Shown: in pieces, positions 51,465 through 61,039 of the stretch
How the letters are laid out: each line of letters opens with the position of its first letter
How positions within the stretch are numbered: position 1 is the stretch's first letter
Source of the DNA: CADEEN01 sp963783785
GTDB taxonomy: Bacteria > Pseudomonadota > Gammaproteobacteria > Burkholderiales > Burkholderiaceae_C
Reading direction: 5' to 3'
Length of the DNA stretch: 64,000 bases
Assembly: GCA_963783785.1 (NCBI GenBank)
Contig: CAWAOQ010000016.1
Span: 53,116-117,115 of the forward strand
Translations under genes and position numbers: made by a program
Notes under the pieces: generated by a model
Databases searched by the model: none
What the model was told of the DNA's origin: nothing
Seen by the model: only the letters and a program-made list of their open reading frames with translations

Positions 51465-52202
51465 TCAGCCGTCGGCTTGCGCCGGGTGTGCCCGCTGCAA
51501 TCCGGCCAGGTCGAGCACCCGCACGCCGCCGTATTCGACGCGGATCAGCCCGCGGGACTGCAGCACGCGCAGGGCCTCGTTGACGCGCTGGCGCGACAGC
51601 CCCACCAGGTAGCCGAGTTCCTGCTGCGTGATGCGCAGCAAGTCGCCGACGCCGGGATAGAGCACCGGGTGGAACAGTGAACCGAGGCTGCGCGCGACGC
51701 GGGTGTCGACGTCGGTCATGCGGTCGATCTCGCGCGCCGCGATGAACTGGCCCAGGCGCTCGTTCAGCTGGTTCATCAGGTAGCGGTTGAACGGGATGCT
51801 GCGCTCGATCAACCAGTCGAAGGTGGCCAGCGGCAGGCCGGCGACGACGCTGCGCCGCAAGGCCTCGATGTTGTAGCGGTAGCTTTCGCGCTTGAGCAGG
51901 GTGCCCTCGCCGAACCAGGCCCCCGAGGGCACGCCGGTGAACGTGACGGGCGTGCCGAGCGCGCTGTCGTTGCTCATCTTCAGCAGGCCCTCGACGACGC
52001 CGAACCACAGCGTGGCCGGGCGGCCGATGCGGCACAGGTACTCGCCGACCTCGGCCTCGGCCACCTGCATGTCGGCAGCCACCCGCTCGGCCTCGACCGC
52101 ATCGAGCAGCGGCCGCCATGGCACGCGCTGCAACTCCTCGCGACTGGCGCGCCGCACCCTCTGGCGCAGTGATGGCGTGGTGACCGTACCGTTGCGGCTC
52201 AT
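51465..52202 (-). CDS. Crp/Fnr family transcriptional regulator
   Basis: The 245-residue protein has an N-terminal cyclic-nucleotide-binding-like beta barrel (GEYLCRIGRPATLWFGVVEG, SGAWFGEGTLLKRE), a dimerisation helix and a C-terminal winged helix-turn-helix (ITQQELGYLVGLSRQRVNEA, then LIRVEYGGVRVLD). No cysteine cluster typical of FNR is seen, and the nucleotide-contact residues of CRP are not conserved, so the effector is unknown. The start at 52202 (MSRNGTVTT) is used. It is divergent from the acyl-CoA synthetase/liv operon, with a palindrome midway, and probably controls it. Confidence 0.88.
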   Translation of the reverse strand: MSRNGTVTTPSLRQRVRRASREELQRVPWRPLLDAVEAERVAADMQVAEAEVGEYLCRIGRPATLWFGVVEGLLKMSNDSALGTPVTFTGVPSGAWFGEGTLLKRESYRYNIEALRRSVVAGLPLATFDWLIERSIPFNRYLMNQLNERLGQFIAAREIDRMTDVDTRVARSLGSLFHPVLYPGVGDLLRITQQELGYLVGLSRQRVNEALRVLQSRGLIRVEYGGVRVLDLAGLQRAHPAQADG

Positions 52203-52268
52203 ACGAACGACATTGACAGCAACCTGACAGGCGGGCCCCGGGAAACCCCCCAAGGTTCGATCGATGAA

Positions 52269-52286
52269 TTGTCGTCATAACGACAA
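52269..52286. promoter_or_regulatory. Palindromic operator candidate between the Crp/Fnr gene and the CoA-synthetase/liv operon
   Basis: TTGTCG-TCATAA-CGACAA is a perfect inverted repeat of hexamers with a six-base centre. This is the geometry of Crp-type sites (TGTGA-N6-TCACA). Its centre is about 75 bp from each of the two divergent start codons, a position from which one regulator could act on both genes. Binding is inferred from symmetry and context only. Confidence 0.6.
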
Positions 52287-52355
52287 CATGGCGTCAAACT
52301 TGCGCCTACCATCGCGCTCAAAACGGCACCCGGCGATGCCGACTGGAGACTCACG

Positions 52356-54302
52356 GTGCAAACCACCTTCCCGCGCCTGTTGCTCGACCATGCCGCCAAG
52401 CGTCCTGACGCGCCGGCGTTGCGCGAGAAGGAGTACGGCATCTGGCAGACGCTGAACTGGCGCGACCTGGCGACGATGGTGCGTGCGCTGGCCGGTGGCT
52501 TGGCCGCCGCGGGTCTTTCCAGCGGCCAGCATGTCGTGGTGGTCGGCGAGAACCGGCCGCGGCTGTACGCGACGATGCTCGCTGCCCAGGTGCTCGGCGC
52601 GATTCCGGTGCCGCTCTACCAGGATGCCGCGGTCACCGAGTTCGTCTTCCCGATCAACAACGCCGAGGTTGCCTTCGCGGTCGTCGAAGACCAGGAACAG
52701 GTCGACAAGCTGATCGAAGTCCGGCCCCAGTGTCCGCAACTGGCGCACATCTGGTACGACGATCCACGCGGCCTGCGCAAGTACGACGAGCCGGGGCTCG
52801 CAAGCATCGATGCGCTGATCGAAGCCGGCAGGCAATATGACGCCGCGCACCCCGGCTTCTTCGACGCTGCATTGGCCGCCGGCAAGCCCGACGACGTGGC
52901 CGCGATGTTCTTCACGTCCGGCACGACCGGTAACCCGAAGGGCGTGGTGCACAGTCACTTCACGCTGCTCGACCGCGCCGCTGCCGGCGCGCGCTTCGAC
53001 AAGCTGACCGCCAACGAAGAGGTGCTGGCCTACCTGCCACCCGCCTGGATCGGCCAGAACATCTTCAGCTATGCGCAGTGGCTGGCCTGCGGCTACGTCG
53101 TCAACTGCCCCGAAAGCGCGAGCACCGCGACGATCGACCTGAAGGAAGTCGGGCCGACCTACTACTTTGCCCCGCCGCGCATCTTCGAAGGCCTGCTGAC
53201 CAGCGTGACGATCCGCATGGAAGACGCCAGCCGCCTGAAGAAGTGGCTGTACAAGCACTTCATGGCGGTCGCGCAGCGCGTCGGGCCGACGCTGATGAGC
53301 GGCAAACCGGTCGGCGTGCTCGACAGGCTGCACTACGCGCTGGGCAACCTGCTGATCTATGGCCCGCTGCGCAACACGCTGGGCTTCTCCCGCGTGCGCG
53401 TGGCCTACACCGCGGGCGAGGCGATCGGGCCGGACCTGTTCACCTTCTACCGCGCCATCGGCATCAACCTGAAGCAACTCTACGGCTCGACCGAGACCGC
53501 GGTGTTCGTCTGCCTGCAGCCCGACCACGAGGTCAAGGCCGACACGGTGGGCGTGCCGATCGACGGCGTCGAGATCAGGTTCGAAGCCAACGGCGAATTG
53601 CTGGTGCGCTCGAGCGGCCTGCTCAAGGGCTACTACAAGAACGCCGCAGCGACCGCCGAGGTGCTGACGCCCGACGGCTGGTACCACACCGGCGATGCCG
53701 GCTTCCTCGACGCCGGCGGTCACCTGAAGATCATCGACCGCGCCAAGGACGTCGGCCGCCTGATGGGGGGCGCCAACGACGGTGCGATGTTCGCGCCCAA
53801 GTACGTCGAGAACAAGCTCAAGTTCTTCCCGTACATCAAGGAGGCAGTGGCCTTCGGTGACAAGCGCGAGAAGGTCTGCGCCTTCGTCAACATCGATTTC
53901 GAGGCCGTGGGCAACTGGGCCGAAAAGCGCAACCTGCCGTACGCCGGCTACGCCGACCTGGCCGCCAAGCCGCAGGTGCTGGAACTGGTTCGCGAGTGCG
54001 TCGAGAAGGTCAACGCCGACCTGGCCGCCGACGCGATGCTCGCCGGCAGCCAGATCTGCCGTTTCCTGATCCTGCACAAGGAACTCGATGCCGACGACGG
54101 TGAGCTGACGCGCACGCGCAAGGTGCGGCGCGGCTACATCGGCGAGAAATACCAGGTGCTGGTCGATGCGCTGTACGGCGGCAAGACCGAGCAGTTCATC
54201 GAGACCGCCGTCAAGTTCGAGGACGGCCGGGCCGGCAGCGTCTCGGCGACGTTGAAGATCGTCGACGTCAAGACCTTCCCGTCGGTGAAGAAGGCCGCCT
54301 GA
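52356..54302 (+). CDS. AMP-dependent acyl-CoA synthetase (long-chain/aryl acid type)
   Basis: The 648-residue adenylate-forming enzyme activates a carboxylic acid with ATP and CoA. The P-loop is FFTSGTTGNPKGVVHSH (near residue 190), the aromatic/ATP motif QLYGSTETAVF (near 375), the WYHTGDAGFLD aspartate motif (near 445) and DRAKDVGRL in the hinge. Long members of this class act on fatty or aryl acids, and the substrate here cannot be read out. It starts at GTG 52356 with GGAG seven bases upstream and precedes livG by one base. That points to import plus activation of the same acid. Confidence 0.88.
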   Translation: MQTTFPRLLLDHAAKRPDAPALREKEYGIWQTLNWRDLATMVRALAGGLAAAGLSSGQHVVVVGENRPRLYATMLAAQVLGAIPVPLYQDAAVTEFVFPINNAEVAFAVVEDQEQVDKLIEVRPQCPQLAHIWYDDPRGLRKYDEPGLASIDALIEAGRQYDAAHPGFFDAALAAGKPDDVAAMFFTSGTTGNPKGVVHSHFTLLDRAAAGARFDKLTANEEVLAYLPPAWIGQNIFSYAQWLACGYVVNCPESASTATIDLKEVGPTYYFAPPRIFEGLLTSVTIRMEDASRLKKWLYKHFMAVAQRVGPTLMSGKPVGVLDRLHYALGNLLIYGPLRNTLGFSRVRVAYTAGEAIGPDLFTFYRAIGINLKQLYGSTETAVFVCLQPDHEVKADTVGVPIDGVEIRFEANGELLVRSSGLLKGYYKNAAATAEVLTPDGWYHTGDAGFLDAGGHLKIIDRAKDVGRLMGGANDGAMFAPKYVENKLKFFPYIKEAVAFGDKREKVCAFVNIDFEAVGNWAEKRNLPYAGYADLAAKPQVLELVRECVEKVNADLAADAMLAGSQICRFLILHKELDADDGELTRTRKVRRGYIGEKYQVLVDALYGGKTEQFIETAVKFEDGRAGSVSATLKIVDVKTFPSVKKAA

Positions 54303-54303
54303 C

Positions 54304-55089
54304 ATGACGACGAAGAAGATCGGCGAGGTCATCCTCGACGTCAACAACATCTCGCTGAGCTTCGGTGGCGTGAAGGCCCTCAGCGACATCAGCTTCAACG
54401 TCCGCGAGCACGAGATCCGGGCCATCATCGGCCCCAACGGCGCCGGCAAGAGCTCGATGCTCAACTGCATCAATGGCGTGTACCAGCCGCAACAGGGTTC
54501 GATCAACTTCCGTGGCCAGACCTTCAGCCAGATGAACTCGCGCCAGGTCGCCGAACTGGGCTTCGCGCGCACCTTCCAGAACCTGGCGCTGTTCAAGGGC
54601 ATGAACGTCATCGACAACCTGATGTCCGGCCGCAACCTGAAGATGAAGACCAACCTCTTCCAGCAGGCGCTGTACCTCGGCGCCGCGCGGCGCGAGGAGA
54701 ACGAGCACCGCGCTTTCGTCGAGCACATCATCGACTTCCTCGAGATCCAGGCCTACCGCAAGACGCCGGTCGGCCGCCTGCCCTATGGCCTGCAGAAGCG
54801 CGTCGACCTCGGCCGGGCACTGGCGATGGAGCCGCAGGTGCTGCTGCTCGACGAGCCGATGGCCGGCATGAACGTCGAGGAGAAGCAGGACATGTGCCGC
54901 TTCGTGCTCGATGTCAACGACGAATTCGGCACCACCATCGTGCTGATCGAGCACGACATGGGCGTGGTGATGGACATCTCCGACCGCGTGGTCGTGCTCG
55001 ACTACGGCAAGAAGATCGGCGACGGCACCCCGGACGAGGTGCGCAGCAACGAGGACGTCATCAAGGCGTACCTCGGCACCACACACTGA
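54304..55089 (+). CDS. livG: LivG-type ABC importer ATPase
   Basis: The 261-residue ATPase of the branched-chain amino acid/HAAT family has Walker A GPNGAGKSS (about residues 42-50) and a variant signature in which the usual SGG reads PYG (RLPYGLQKRVDLGRA). Walker B is LLLDEPMAGMN, and the family C-terminus GTPDEVRSNEDVIKAYLG is present. The PYG signature is common in LivG proteins. It starts one base after the synthetase stop codon. In this setting the importer probably carries an organic acid instead of an amino acid. Confidence 0.92.
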   Translation: MTTKKIGEVILDVNNISLSFGGVKALSDISFNVREHEIRAIIGPNGAGKSSMLNCINGVYQPQQGSINFRGQTFSQMNSRQVAELGFARTFQNLALFKGMNVIDNLMSGRNLKMKTNLFQQALYLGAARREENEHRAFVEHIIDFLEIQAYRKTPVGRLPYGLQKRVDLGRALAMEPQVLLLDEPMAGMNVEEKQDMCRFVLDVNDEFGTTIVLIEHDMGVVMDISDRVVVLDYGKKIGDGTPDEVRSNEDVIKAYLGTTH

Positions 55090-55101
55090 AGGCGACCGAC
55101 C

Positions 55102-56034
55102 ATGGGACCGTTCCTCGAGACGCTGATCGGCGGCCTGATGACGGGCATGCTGTATTCGCTGGTGGCGCTGGGCTTCGTGCTGATCTTCAAGGCCTCCGGC
55201 GTCTTCAACTTCGCGCAGGGCGCGATGGTGCTGTTCGCGGCGCTGACGATGGCCCGCTTCGCGCAGTGGATCCCGCAAGTGGACGGGCCTGTCGGACAAG
55301 CTGCTGGTCAACCTGCTGGCCTTCGGCGTGGCGATGGTCGTGATGATCGGCGTGGCCTGGCTGATCGAGCGCCTGGTGCTGGGCAAGCTGGTCAACCAGG
55401 AAGGCATCACGCTGCTGATGGCCACGCTGGGCATCACCTACTTCCTCGACGGCTTCGGCCAGACGCTGTTCGGCAGCGACATCTACAAGATCGACGTCGG
55501 CCTGCCGAAGGACCCGATCTTCCTGTTCGAGCAGACCTTCCAGGGCGGCGTGCTGGTCAACCAGGAAGACCTCGCCGCCGCGGCGATTGCCGCGCGCGCT
55601 GGTCGCGCTGCTGGCGGCCTTCTTCCAGTACACCAGCACCGGCCGCGCGCTGCGCGCGGTGGCCGACGACCACCAGGCCGCGCAGTCGATCGGCATCCCG
55701 CTGAGCCGGATCTGGGTCATCGTCTGGAGCGTGGCCGGCTTCGTCGCACTGGTGGCCGGCGTCATCTGGGGCAGCAAGCTCGGCGTGCAGTTCTCGCTGT
55801 CGCTGGTGGCGCTGAAGGCGCTGCCGGTGGTGATCCTCGGCGGCCTGACCTCGGTGCCCGGCGCGATCATCGGCGGGCTGATCATCGGCGTCGGCGAGAA
55901 GCTCTCCGAGGTCTTCATCGGCCCCTACTTCGGCGGCGGCATCGAGATCTGGTTCGCCTATGTGCTGGCGCTGGCTGTTCCTGCTGGTGCGGCCGCAGGG
56001 GCTGTTCGGCGAGAAGATCATCGATCGCGTCTGA
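55102..56034 (+). CDS. livH: LivH-type ABC permease, with three phase breaks
   Basis: The corrected length is about 309 residues with eight or more transmembrane segments. Family motifs are GLMTGMLYSLVALGFVLIFK with VFNFAQGAMVLF at the N-terminus, TLLMATLGITYFLDGF in the middle, and the coupling segment GRALRAVADDHQAAQSIGI. VALKALPVVILGGLTSVPGA and RPQGLFGEKIIDRV follow toward the end. Breaks at about 55290, 55598 and 55975 are each repaired by removing one base. It is the first of the two liv permeases. Confidence 0.9.
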
Positions 56035-56053
56035 GCACACAAGGGAAGACGAC

Positions 56054-57134
56054 ATGCTCTACCGCGAAAACGGCCAGTTCAAGACCAGCTACTCGGCCGA
56101 TCAGCAGATCTTCCCGATCCTGCAAGACCGCATCGCGATGGCGCTGCTGCTCGCCGTCGCTTTCGTCGTCGTGCCGCTGCTCGGCAGCGAATACATGTTT
56201 CGCGCCATCTTCATCCCGTTCCTGATCCTTTCGCTGGCCGCGCTGGGGCTGAACATCCTGGTCGGCTACTGCGGGCAGATCTCGCTCGGCACCGGCGCCT
56301 TCATGGCGGTCGGCGCCTACGCGGCCTACAACTTCCAGGTCCGCATCGAAGGCATGCCGGTGCTGTTGTCGTTGCTGCTCGGCGGCGTCTGTGCGACGGC
56401 CGGTCGGCGTGGTGTTCGGCATCCCGTCGCTGCGCATCAAGGGCCTGTACCTCGCCGTGGCCACGCTGGCGGCGCAGTTCTTCGTCGACTGGGCCTTCCT
56501 GCGCATCAAGTGGTTCACCAACGATTCGACCGTCGGGCTCGGTCAGCGTGGCCGACCTCAACGTCTTCGGCCTGCCCGATCGAGACGCCGGTGGCCAAGT
56601 ACCTGTTCTGCCTGAGCTTCCTGGCGGTGTTCGGGCTGCTGGCCAAGAACCTGGTGCGCAGCCACATCGGCCGCGAGTGGATGGCGATCCGCGACATGGA
56701 CGTGGCCGCCGCCGTGATCGGCATCCGCCCGGTCTACGCCAAGCTGACGGCGTTCGCGGTCAGCTCCTTCATCGTCGGCGTCGCCGGCGCGCTGTGGGGC
56801 TTCGTCTACCTCGGCTCCTGGGAGCCGGCGGCGTTCTCGATCGACCGCTCGTTCCAGTTGCTGTTCATGGTCATCATCGGCGGCCTGGGCTCGATCATGG
56901 GCAGCTTCTTCGGCGCCGCCTTCATCGTGCTGCTGCCGATCCTGCTCGACCAGTTGCTGCCGGCGCTGGGCGCGCTGGTCGGCCTGACCTTCGACACCGC
57001 GATCGTCTCGCACGTCGTGTTCATGATTTTCGGCGCGCTGATCGTCTTCTTCCTGATCGCCGAGCCGCACGGCCTGGCCCGCCTGTGGGCCGTCGGCCAA
57101 GGAAAAGCTGCGGCTCTGGCCGTTCCCGCACTGA
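56054..57134 (+). CDS. livM: LivM-type ABC permease, with four phase breaks
   Basis: The corrected length is about 358 residues. Recognisable parts are ALGLNILVGYCGQISLGTGA, FGIPSLRIKGLYLAVATLAA, the coupling loop REWMAIRDMDVAAAVIGIRP and IIGGLGSIMGSFFGAAFIV. A hydrophilic N-terminal extension of about 30 residues (MLYRENGQFKTSYSADQQIF) precedes the first helix, as in many liv systems for aromatic or fatty acids. Breaks at about 56401, 56542, 56580 and 57102 each need removal of one base. It forms the channel with LivH. Confidence 0.9.
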
Positions 57135-57189
57135 GTCGTCCCCATCGCACTGACGAGCGCTCGTTTTCTTCACACCTCTGGAGGCAGAC

Positions 57190-58544
57190 ATGAAATTGAA
57201 GTCCCTGGTCCTGACCACCGCCGCGCTCGGCGGCTGCCTTGAGCACTTTGCTCACCGCTCCCGCCGCCTACGCGCAGGCCAAGGAGCAGTTCTTCCCGCT
57301 GCTGCCCTACCGCACCGGCGCCTACGCGCCCAACGGCACGCCCTGGGCCAACGGCTATGCCGACTACCTGAAGCTGGTCAATGCCCGGAGGGCGGCATCA
57401 ACGGCGTGAAGATCATCTTACGAGGAATGCGAAACGGGCTACGCCACCGACAAGGGCGTCGAGTGCTACGAGCGCCTGAAGGGCAAGCACGGCGGCGCCA
57501 CGCTGTTCCAGCCGCTGTCCACCGGCATCACCTTCGCGCTGACCGACAAGGCGCCGGTCGACAAGATCCCGCTGATCACCGCCGGCTACGGCCGCAGCGA
57601 GAGTCGCAGGACGGCGGCGTGTTCAAGTGGAACTTCCCGCTCGCTCGGCACCTACTGGGTCGGCGCCGACGTGCTGATCCAGCACATCGGCAAGAAGGAA
57701 GGCGGCCTGGACAAGCTCAAGGGCAAGAAGATCGCGCTGGTCTACCACGACAGCCCGTACGGCAAGGAGCCGATCCCGCTGCTGCAGGAGCGAGCCAAGG
57801 TGCACGGCTTCGAACTGCAGCTGCTGCCGGTGACCGCGCCGGGCGTCGAGCAGAAGTCGACCTGGCTGCAGATCCGCCAGAGCCGGCCCGACTACGTGCT
57901 GCTGTGGGGCTGGGGCGTGATGAACTCCACCGCGCTGAAGGAGGCCGTGGCCACCGGCTACCCGCGCGAGAAGATGTACGGCGTGTGGTGGTCCGGCTGC
58001 CGAGCCCGATGTCAAGGACGTCGGCGAAGGCGCCAAGGGCTACAACGCGCTGGCGATGCAGCACGGCGCCGACCCGGACGCCAAGGTCGTCCAAGGACAT
58101 CCTCGAAGCTACGTGCACGGCAAGGGCCAGGGCACGCGGCCCGAAGGAGGAAGTCGGCTCGGTGCTGTACATGCGCGGCGCGATCATCGCGATGCTCGGC
58201 GTCGAGGGCGTGCGGCGCGCGCAGGAGCGCTTCGGCAAGGGCAAGGTGATGACCGGCGAGCAGGCGCGCTGGGGCCTGGAGAACCTTGCGCTCGACCAGA
58301 AGAAGCTCGAAGCGCTCGGCTTTGCCGGCGTGATGCGCCCGGTGTCAGCACCACGTGCGCCGACCACATGGGCGCGACCTGGGCCCGCATCCACACCTGG
58401 GACGGCGCGAAGTGGGGCTTCACGTCCGACTGGTACCAGGCCGACGAGCAGATCATCAAGCCGATGGTCAAGGCTGCGGCGGCCAAGTACGCGAGCGGAG
58501 AAGAAGCTCACGCGCGCGCACGCCGGAGGACTGCCAGATGCTGA
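57190..58544 (+). CDS. livK: LivK-type periplasmic substrate-binding protein, with many phase breaks
   Basis: After correction this is a secreted Peripla_BP_6 protein of about 445 residues: signal peptide ending PAAYAQ, then FFPLLPYRTGAYAPNGTPWA, DKGVECYERLKGKHGGATL, KIALVYHDSPYGKEP, DYVLLWGWGVMNSTALKEA and TSDWYQADEQIIKPM. At least eight breaks occur (near 57238, 57390, 57420, 57603, 57645, 58000 and several between 58090 and 58540). Most are one extra base, at least one a missing base. Removal of a further C puts the stop at 58542-58544. The binding site cannot be assigned, but the protein belongs to the group found beside CoA ligases rather than classic leucine-binding proteins. Confidence 0.85.
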
Positions 58545-58636
58545 GCGGCACGGCCGTTCAGGGCGGGCCACGCCGTGCCGCTGCGCGGCGGGCCGCCGCT
58601 GACGGCCCCCCGCTGCCGAAGCCAAGGGCCGACACC

Positions 58637-59444
58637 ATGAGCAACATCCTTCTCGAACGTCAACGGCATCGAGGTCATCTACAACCACGTCATCCTGGTC
58701 TTGAAGGGGGTGTCGTTGCAGGTGCCCGAGGGCGGCGTCGTGGCCTTGCTCGGCGGCAACGGCGCGGGCAAGACGACCACGCTGCGCGCCGTCTCGAACC
58801 TGCTCGCCGGCGAGCGCGGCGAGGTCACCAAGGGCTCGATCGAGTTGCGCGGCGAGCGCATCGAGAAGCTGACGACTTCGGACATGGTCGATCGCGGCGT
58901 GATCCAGGTGATGGAAGGCCGCCACTGCTTCGCGCACCTGTCGATCGAGGACAACCTGATGACCGGCGCCTACACGCGCAAGGACGGCAAGGCCGCGGTC
59001 GCGCAGACGCTGGAGAAGGTCTACACCTACTTCCCGCGCCTGAAGACGCGCCGCACGTCGCAGGCGGCCTACACCTCGGGCGGCGAGCAGCAGATGTGCG
59101 CCATCGGCCGCGCACTGATGGCCAACCCGAAGATGGTGCTGCTCGACGAGCCGAGCATGGGCCTGGCGCCGCAGATCGTCGAAGAGGTGTTCGAGATCGT
59201 CAAGGACCTGAACCAGCGCGAGAAGGTCACCTTCCTGTTGGCCGAGCAGAACACCAACATGGCGCTGCGCTACTCCGACTACGGCTACATCCTCGAGAAC
59301 GGCCGCGTCGTGATGGACGGCCAGGCCAAGGCGCTGCGCGAGAACGAGGACGTGAAGGAGTTCTACCTCGGCATGGGGGGCGGCGACCGCAGGAGCTTCA
59401 AGGACATCAAGAGCTACCGGCGGCGCAAGAGGTGGTTGTCGTGA
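58637..59444 (+). CDS. livF: LivF-type ABC importer ATPase, with one phase break
   Basis: The ATPase of about 268 residues has Walker A GGNGAGKTTT, signature TSGGEQQMCAIGRA, Walker B VLLDEPSMGLAP and the family ending KEFYLGMGGGDRRS. One extra base near 58656 separates the start (MSNILL) from NVNGIEVIYNHVI in the next phase. It pairs with LivG. The last codons (KSYRRRKRWLS) form a short basic tail. The TGA overlaps the GTG start of the next small gene. Confidence 0.93.
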
Positions 59445-59740
59445 GCGGTTCGGACGACTTCGGCTTCGCGCCGCCGCCGTTCCGGCCCGAGGACGCGCTG
59501 GTGAGCTTGAAGCGCCAGTTGCGCGACCTGAAGCTGGCCGAGCGCGGCAATGCCTTCGAGCAACGCGGCAAGCGCGTGGTCGAACTCGCGATCGATGGCA
59601 CGGCGATCCAGGTCAGGCTCGCGCGCCGTCTCGCGCTCACGCCCGAGTGGGATCGCGTCGCGCTGAAGTCCGCCACCGACCAGCGCAAGCTCGTCGACGA
59701 GGTGAAGAAACGCCTGGCGCGCTGGGAGCATGACGAATGA
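59441..59740 (+). CDS. Small hypothetical protein between livF and a CoA ligase gene
   Basis: The 99-residue protein starts at a GTG overlapping the livF stop codon and its TGA overlaps the ATG of the next gene, so it is a translated part of the operon. It begins with an acidic, phenylalanine/proline-rich segment (SDDFGFAPPPFRPED). Two charged helical stretches (LVSLKRQLRDLKLAERGNAF and RKLVDEVKKRLARWEHDE) flank a short beta-like core (VELAIDGTAIQVRLARRLAL). No signal peptide or membrane segment is present. I do not recognise the family. It may be a small accessory protein for the neighbouring ligase or transporter. Confidence 0.8.
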   Translation: MSGSDDFGFAPPPFRPEDALVSLKRQLRDLKLAERGNAFEQRGKRVVELAIDGTAIQVRLARRLALTPEWDRVALKSATDQRKLVDEVKKRLARWEHDE

Positions 59741-61017
59741 GCCATGACCACTATGACGCGCTGGAAACGCGCGACCCCGCAGCCCGCGAGGCCGCGCTGA
59801 TGGCTGCGCTGCCGGCGCAGATTGCCCATGCACAGCGCGATGCCCAGGCCGTTGGCGCGTTGCTGGCCGGCGTCGATGCCGCCGCGATCACCAGCCGGGC
59901 CGCGCTGGCGACGCTGCCGGTGTTGCGCAAGCACGAACTGCTCGAGCGGCAGAAGGCCGGGCGCGCGAACCGTGAACGAGGCGATCCGTTCGGCGGCTTC
60001 TCGCCCATCGGCTGGCGTGCGCAGGGCGCGGCTCGCCGTGCGCAGCGCGTCTACCAGTCGCCCGGCCCGATCTATGAACCCGAAGGCACGGCCAGCGACT
60101 ACTGGCGCCTGGCGCGCGCGATGCACGCCGCCGGCCTGCGCGCCGGCGACCTGGCACACAACTGCTTTTCCTACCACCTGACGCCGGGCGGGCTGATGAT
60201 GGAGTCGGGTGCACTGGCGCTCGGCTGCAGCGTGTTCCCGGGGGGCGTCGGCAATACCGAGTTGCAGTTGCAAGCGATCGCCGACCTGCGCCCGCAGGCC
60301 TACATCGGCACGCCGAGCTTCCTGAAGATCCTGGTCGAGAAGGCCGCCGAGAGCGGCGTGGCGATCGATTCGATCAGCAAGGCCCTGCTCGGCGGCGAGG
60401 CCTTTCCGCCATCGCTGCGCGACTGGCTCATCGAGCGCGGCATCCACGCCTACCAGTGCTATGCCACGGCCGACGTCGGCCTGATCGCCTACGAGACCGC
60501 CGCGCGCGAAGGCTTGGTGCTCGACGAGGGCGTGATCGTCGAGATCGTGCGCCCGGGCAGCGGTGATCCGGTGGCCGACGGCGAGGTCGGCGAGGTCGTC
60601 GTGACCGCGCTGAACCCCGATTACCCGCTGATCCGCTTCGGTACCGGCGACCTGTCGGCGGTGCTGCCCGGCCGCTGCCCGACCGGCCGCACCAACACCC
60701 GCATCAAGGGCTGGCTCGGCCGCGCCGACCAGACCGCCAAGGTGCGCGGCATGTTCGTGCATGCCAGCCAGGTCACCGAAGTCCTGAAACGCCACCCCGA
60801 GATCGGCCGTGCACGGCTGGTGGTCGAAGGCGAGATGGCCAACGACCGCATGACGCTGCATGCCGAACTGGCCCAGGCCGCGGCCGAGGGGCTGGCCGAC
60901 CGGGTGGCGCAGACCCTGCGCGATGTCACCAAGCTGCGCGGCGAAGTCGTGTGGGCCCGGCCGGGGATGCTGCCCAACGACGGCAAGGTGATCGAGGACG
61001 CGCGCAAGTACGAGTGA
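59737..61017 (+). CDS. PaaK-like phenylacetate-CoA ligase family protein
   Basis: The 426-residue adenylate-forming enzyme is of the phenylacetate-CoA ligase class. Visible motifs include LPVLRKHELLERQK, FSYHLTPGGLMMESGALALG, GGVGNTELQLQAI, YATADVGLIAYET, IRFGTGDLSAVLPG and IKGWLGRADQTAKVRGMFVH, the last being the mobile C-terminal domain hinge. The P-loop seems reduced compared with true PaaK (no SSGTTG motif), so activity or substrate may differ. Together with the synthetase at the operon's front it gives two CoA-ligase-type enzymes in one import operon. The frame is intact. Confidence 0.85.
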   Translation: MSHDHYDALETRDPAAREAALMAALPAQIAHAQRDAQAVGALLAGVDAAAITSRAALATLPVLRKHELLERQKAGRANRERGDPFGGFSPIGWRAQGAARRAQRVYQSPGPIYEPEGTASDYWRLARAMHAAGLRAGDLAHNCFSYHLTPGGLMMESGALALGCSVFPGGVGNTELQLQAIADLRPQAYIGTPSFLKILVEKAAESGVAIDSISKALLGGEAFPPSLRDWLIERGIHAYQCYATADVGLIAYETAAREGLVLDEGVIVEIVRPGSGDPVADGEVGEVVVTALNPDYPLIRFGTGDLSAVLPGRCPTGRTNTRIKGWLGRADQTAKVRGMFVHASQVTEVLKRHPEIGRARLVVEGEMANDRMTLHAELAQAAAEGLADRVAQTLRDVTKLRGEVVWARPGMLPNDGKVIEDARKYE

Positions 61018-61039
61018 CGCCAGCCCGCAGCGGGGGCTG

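Noticed and set aside
55102..58544. livH, livM and livK as true pseudogenes
   Set aside because: Conserved motifs continue on both sides of every break and single-base corrections restore full-length proteins. The pattern points to sequence errors.
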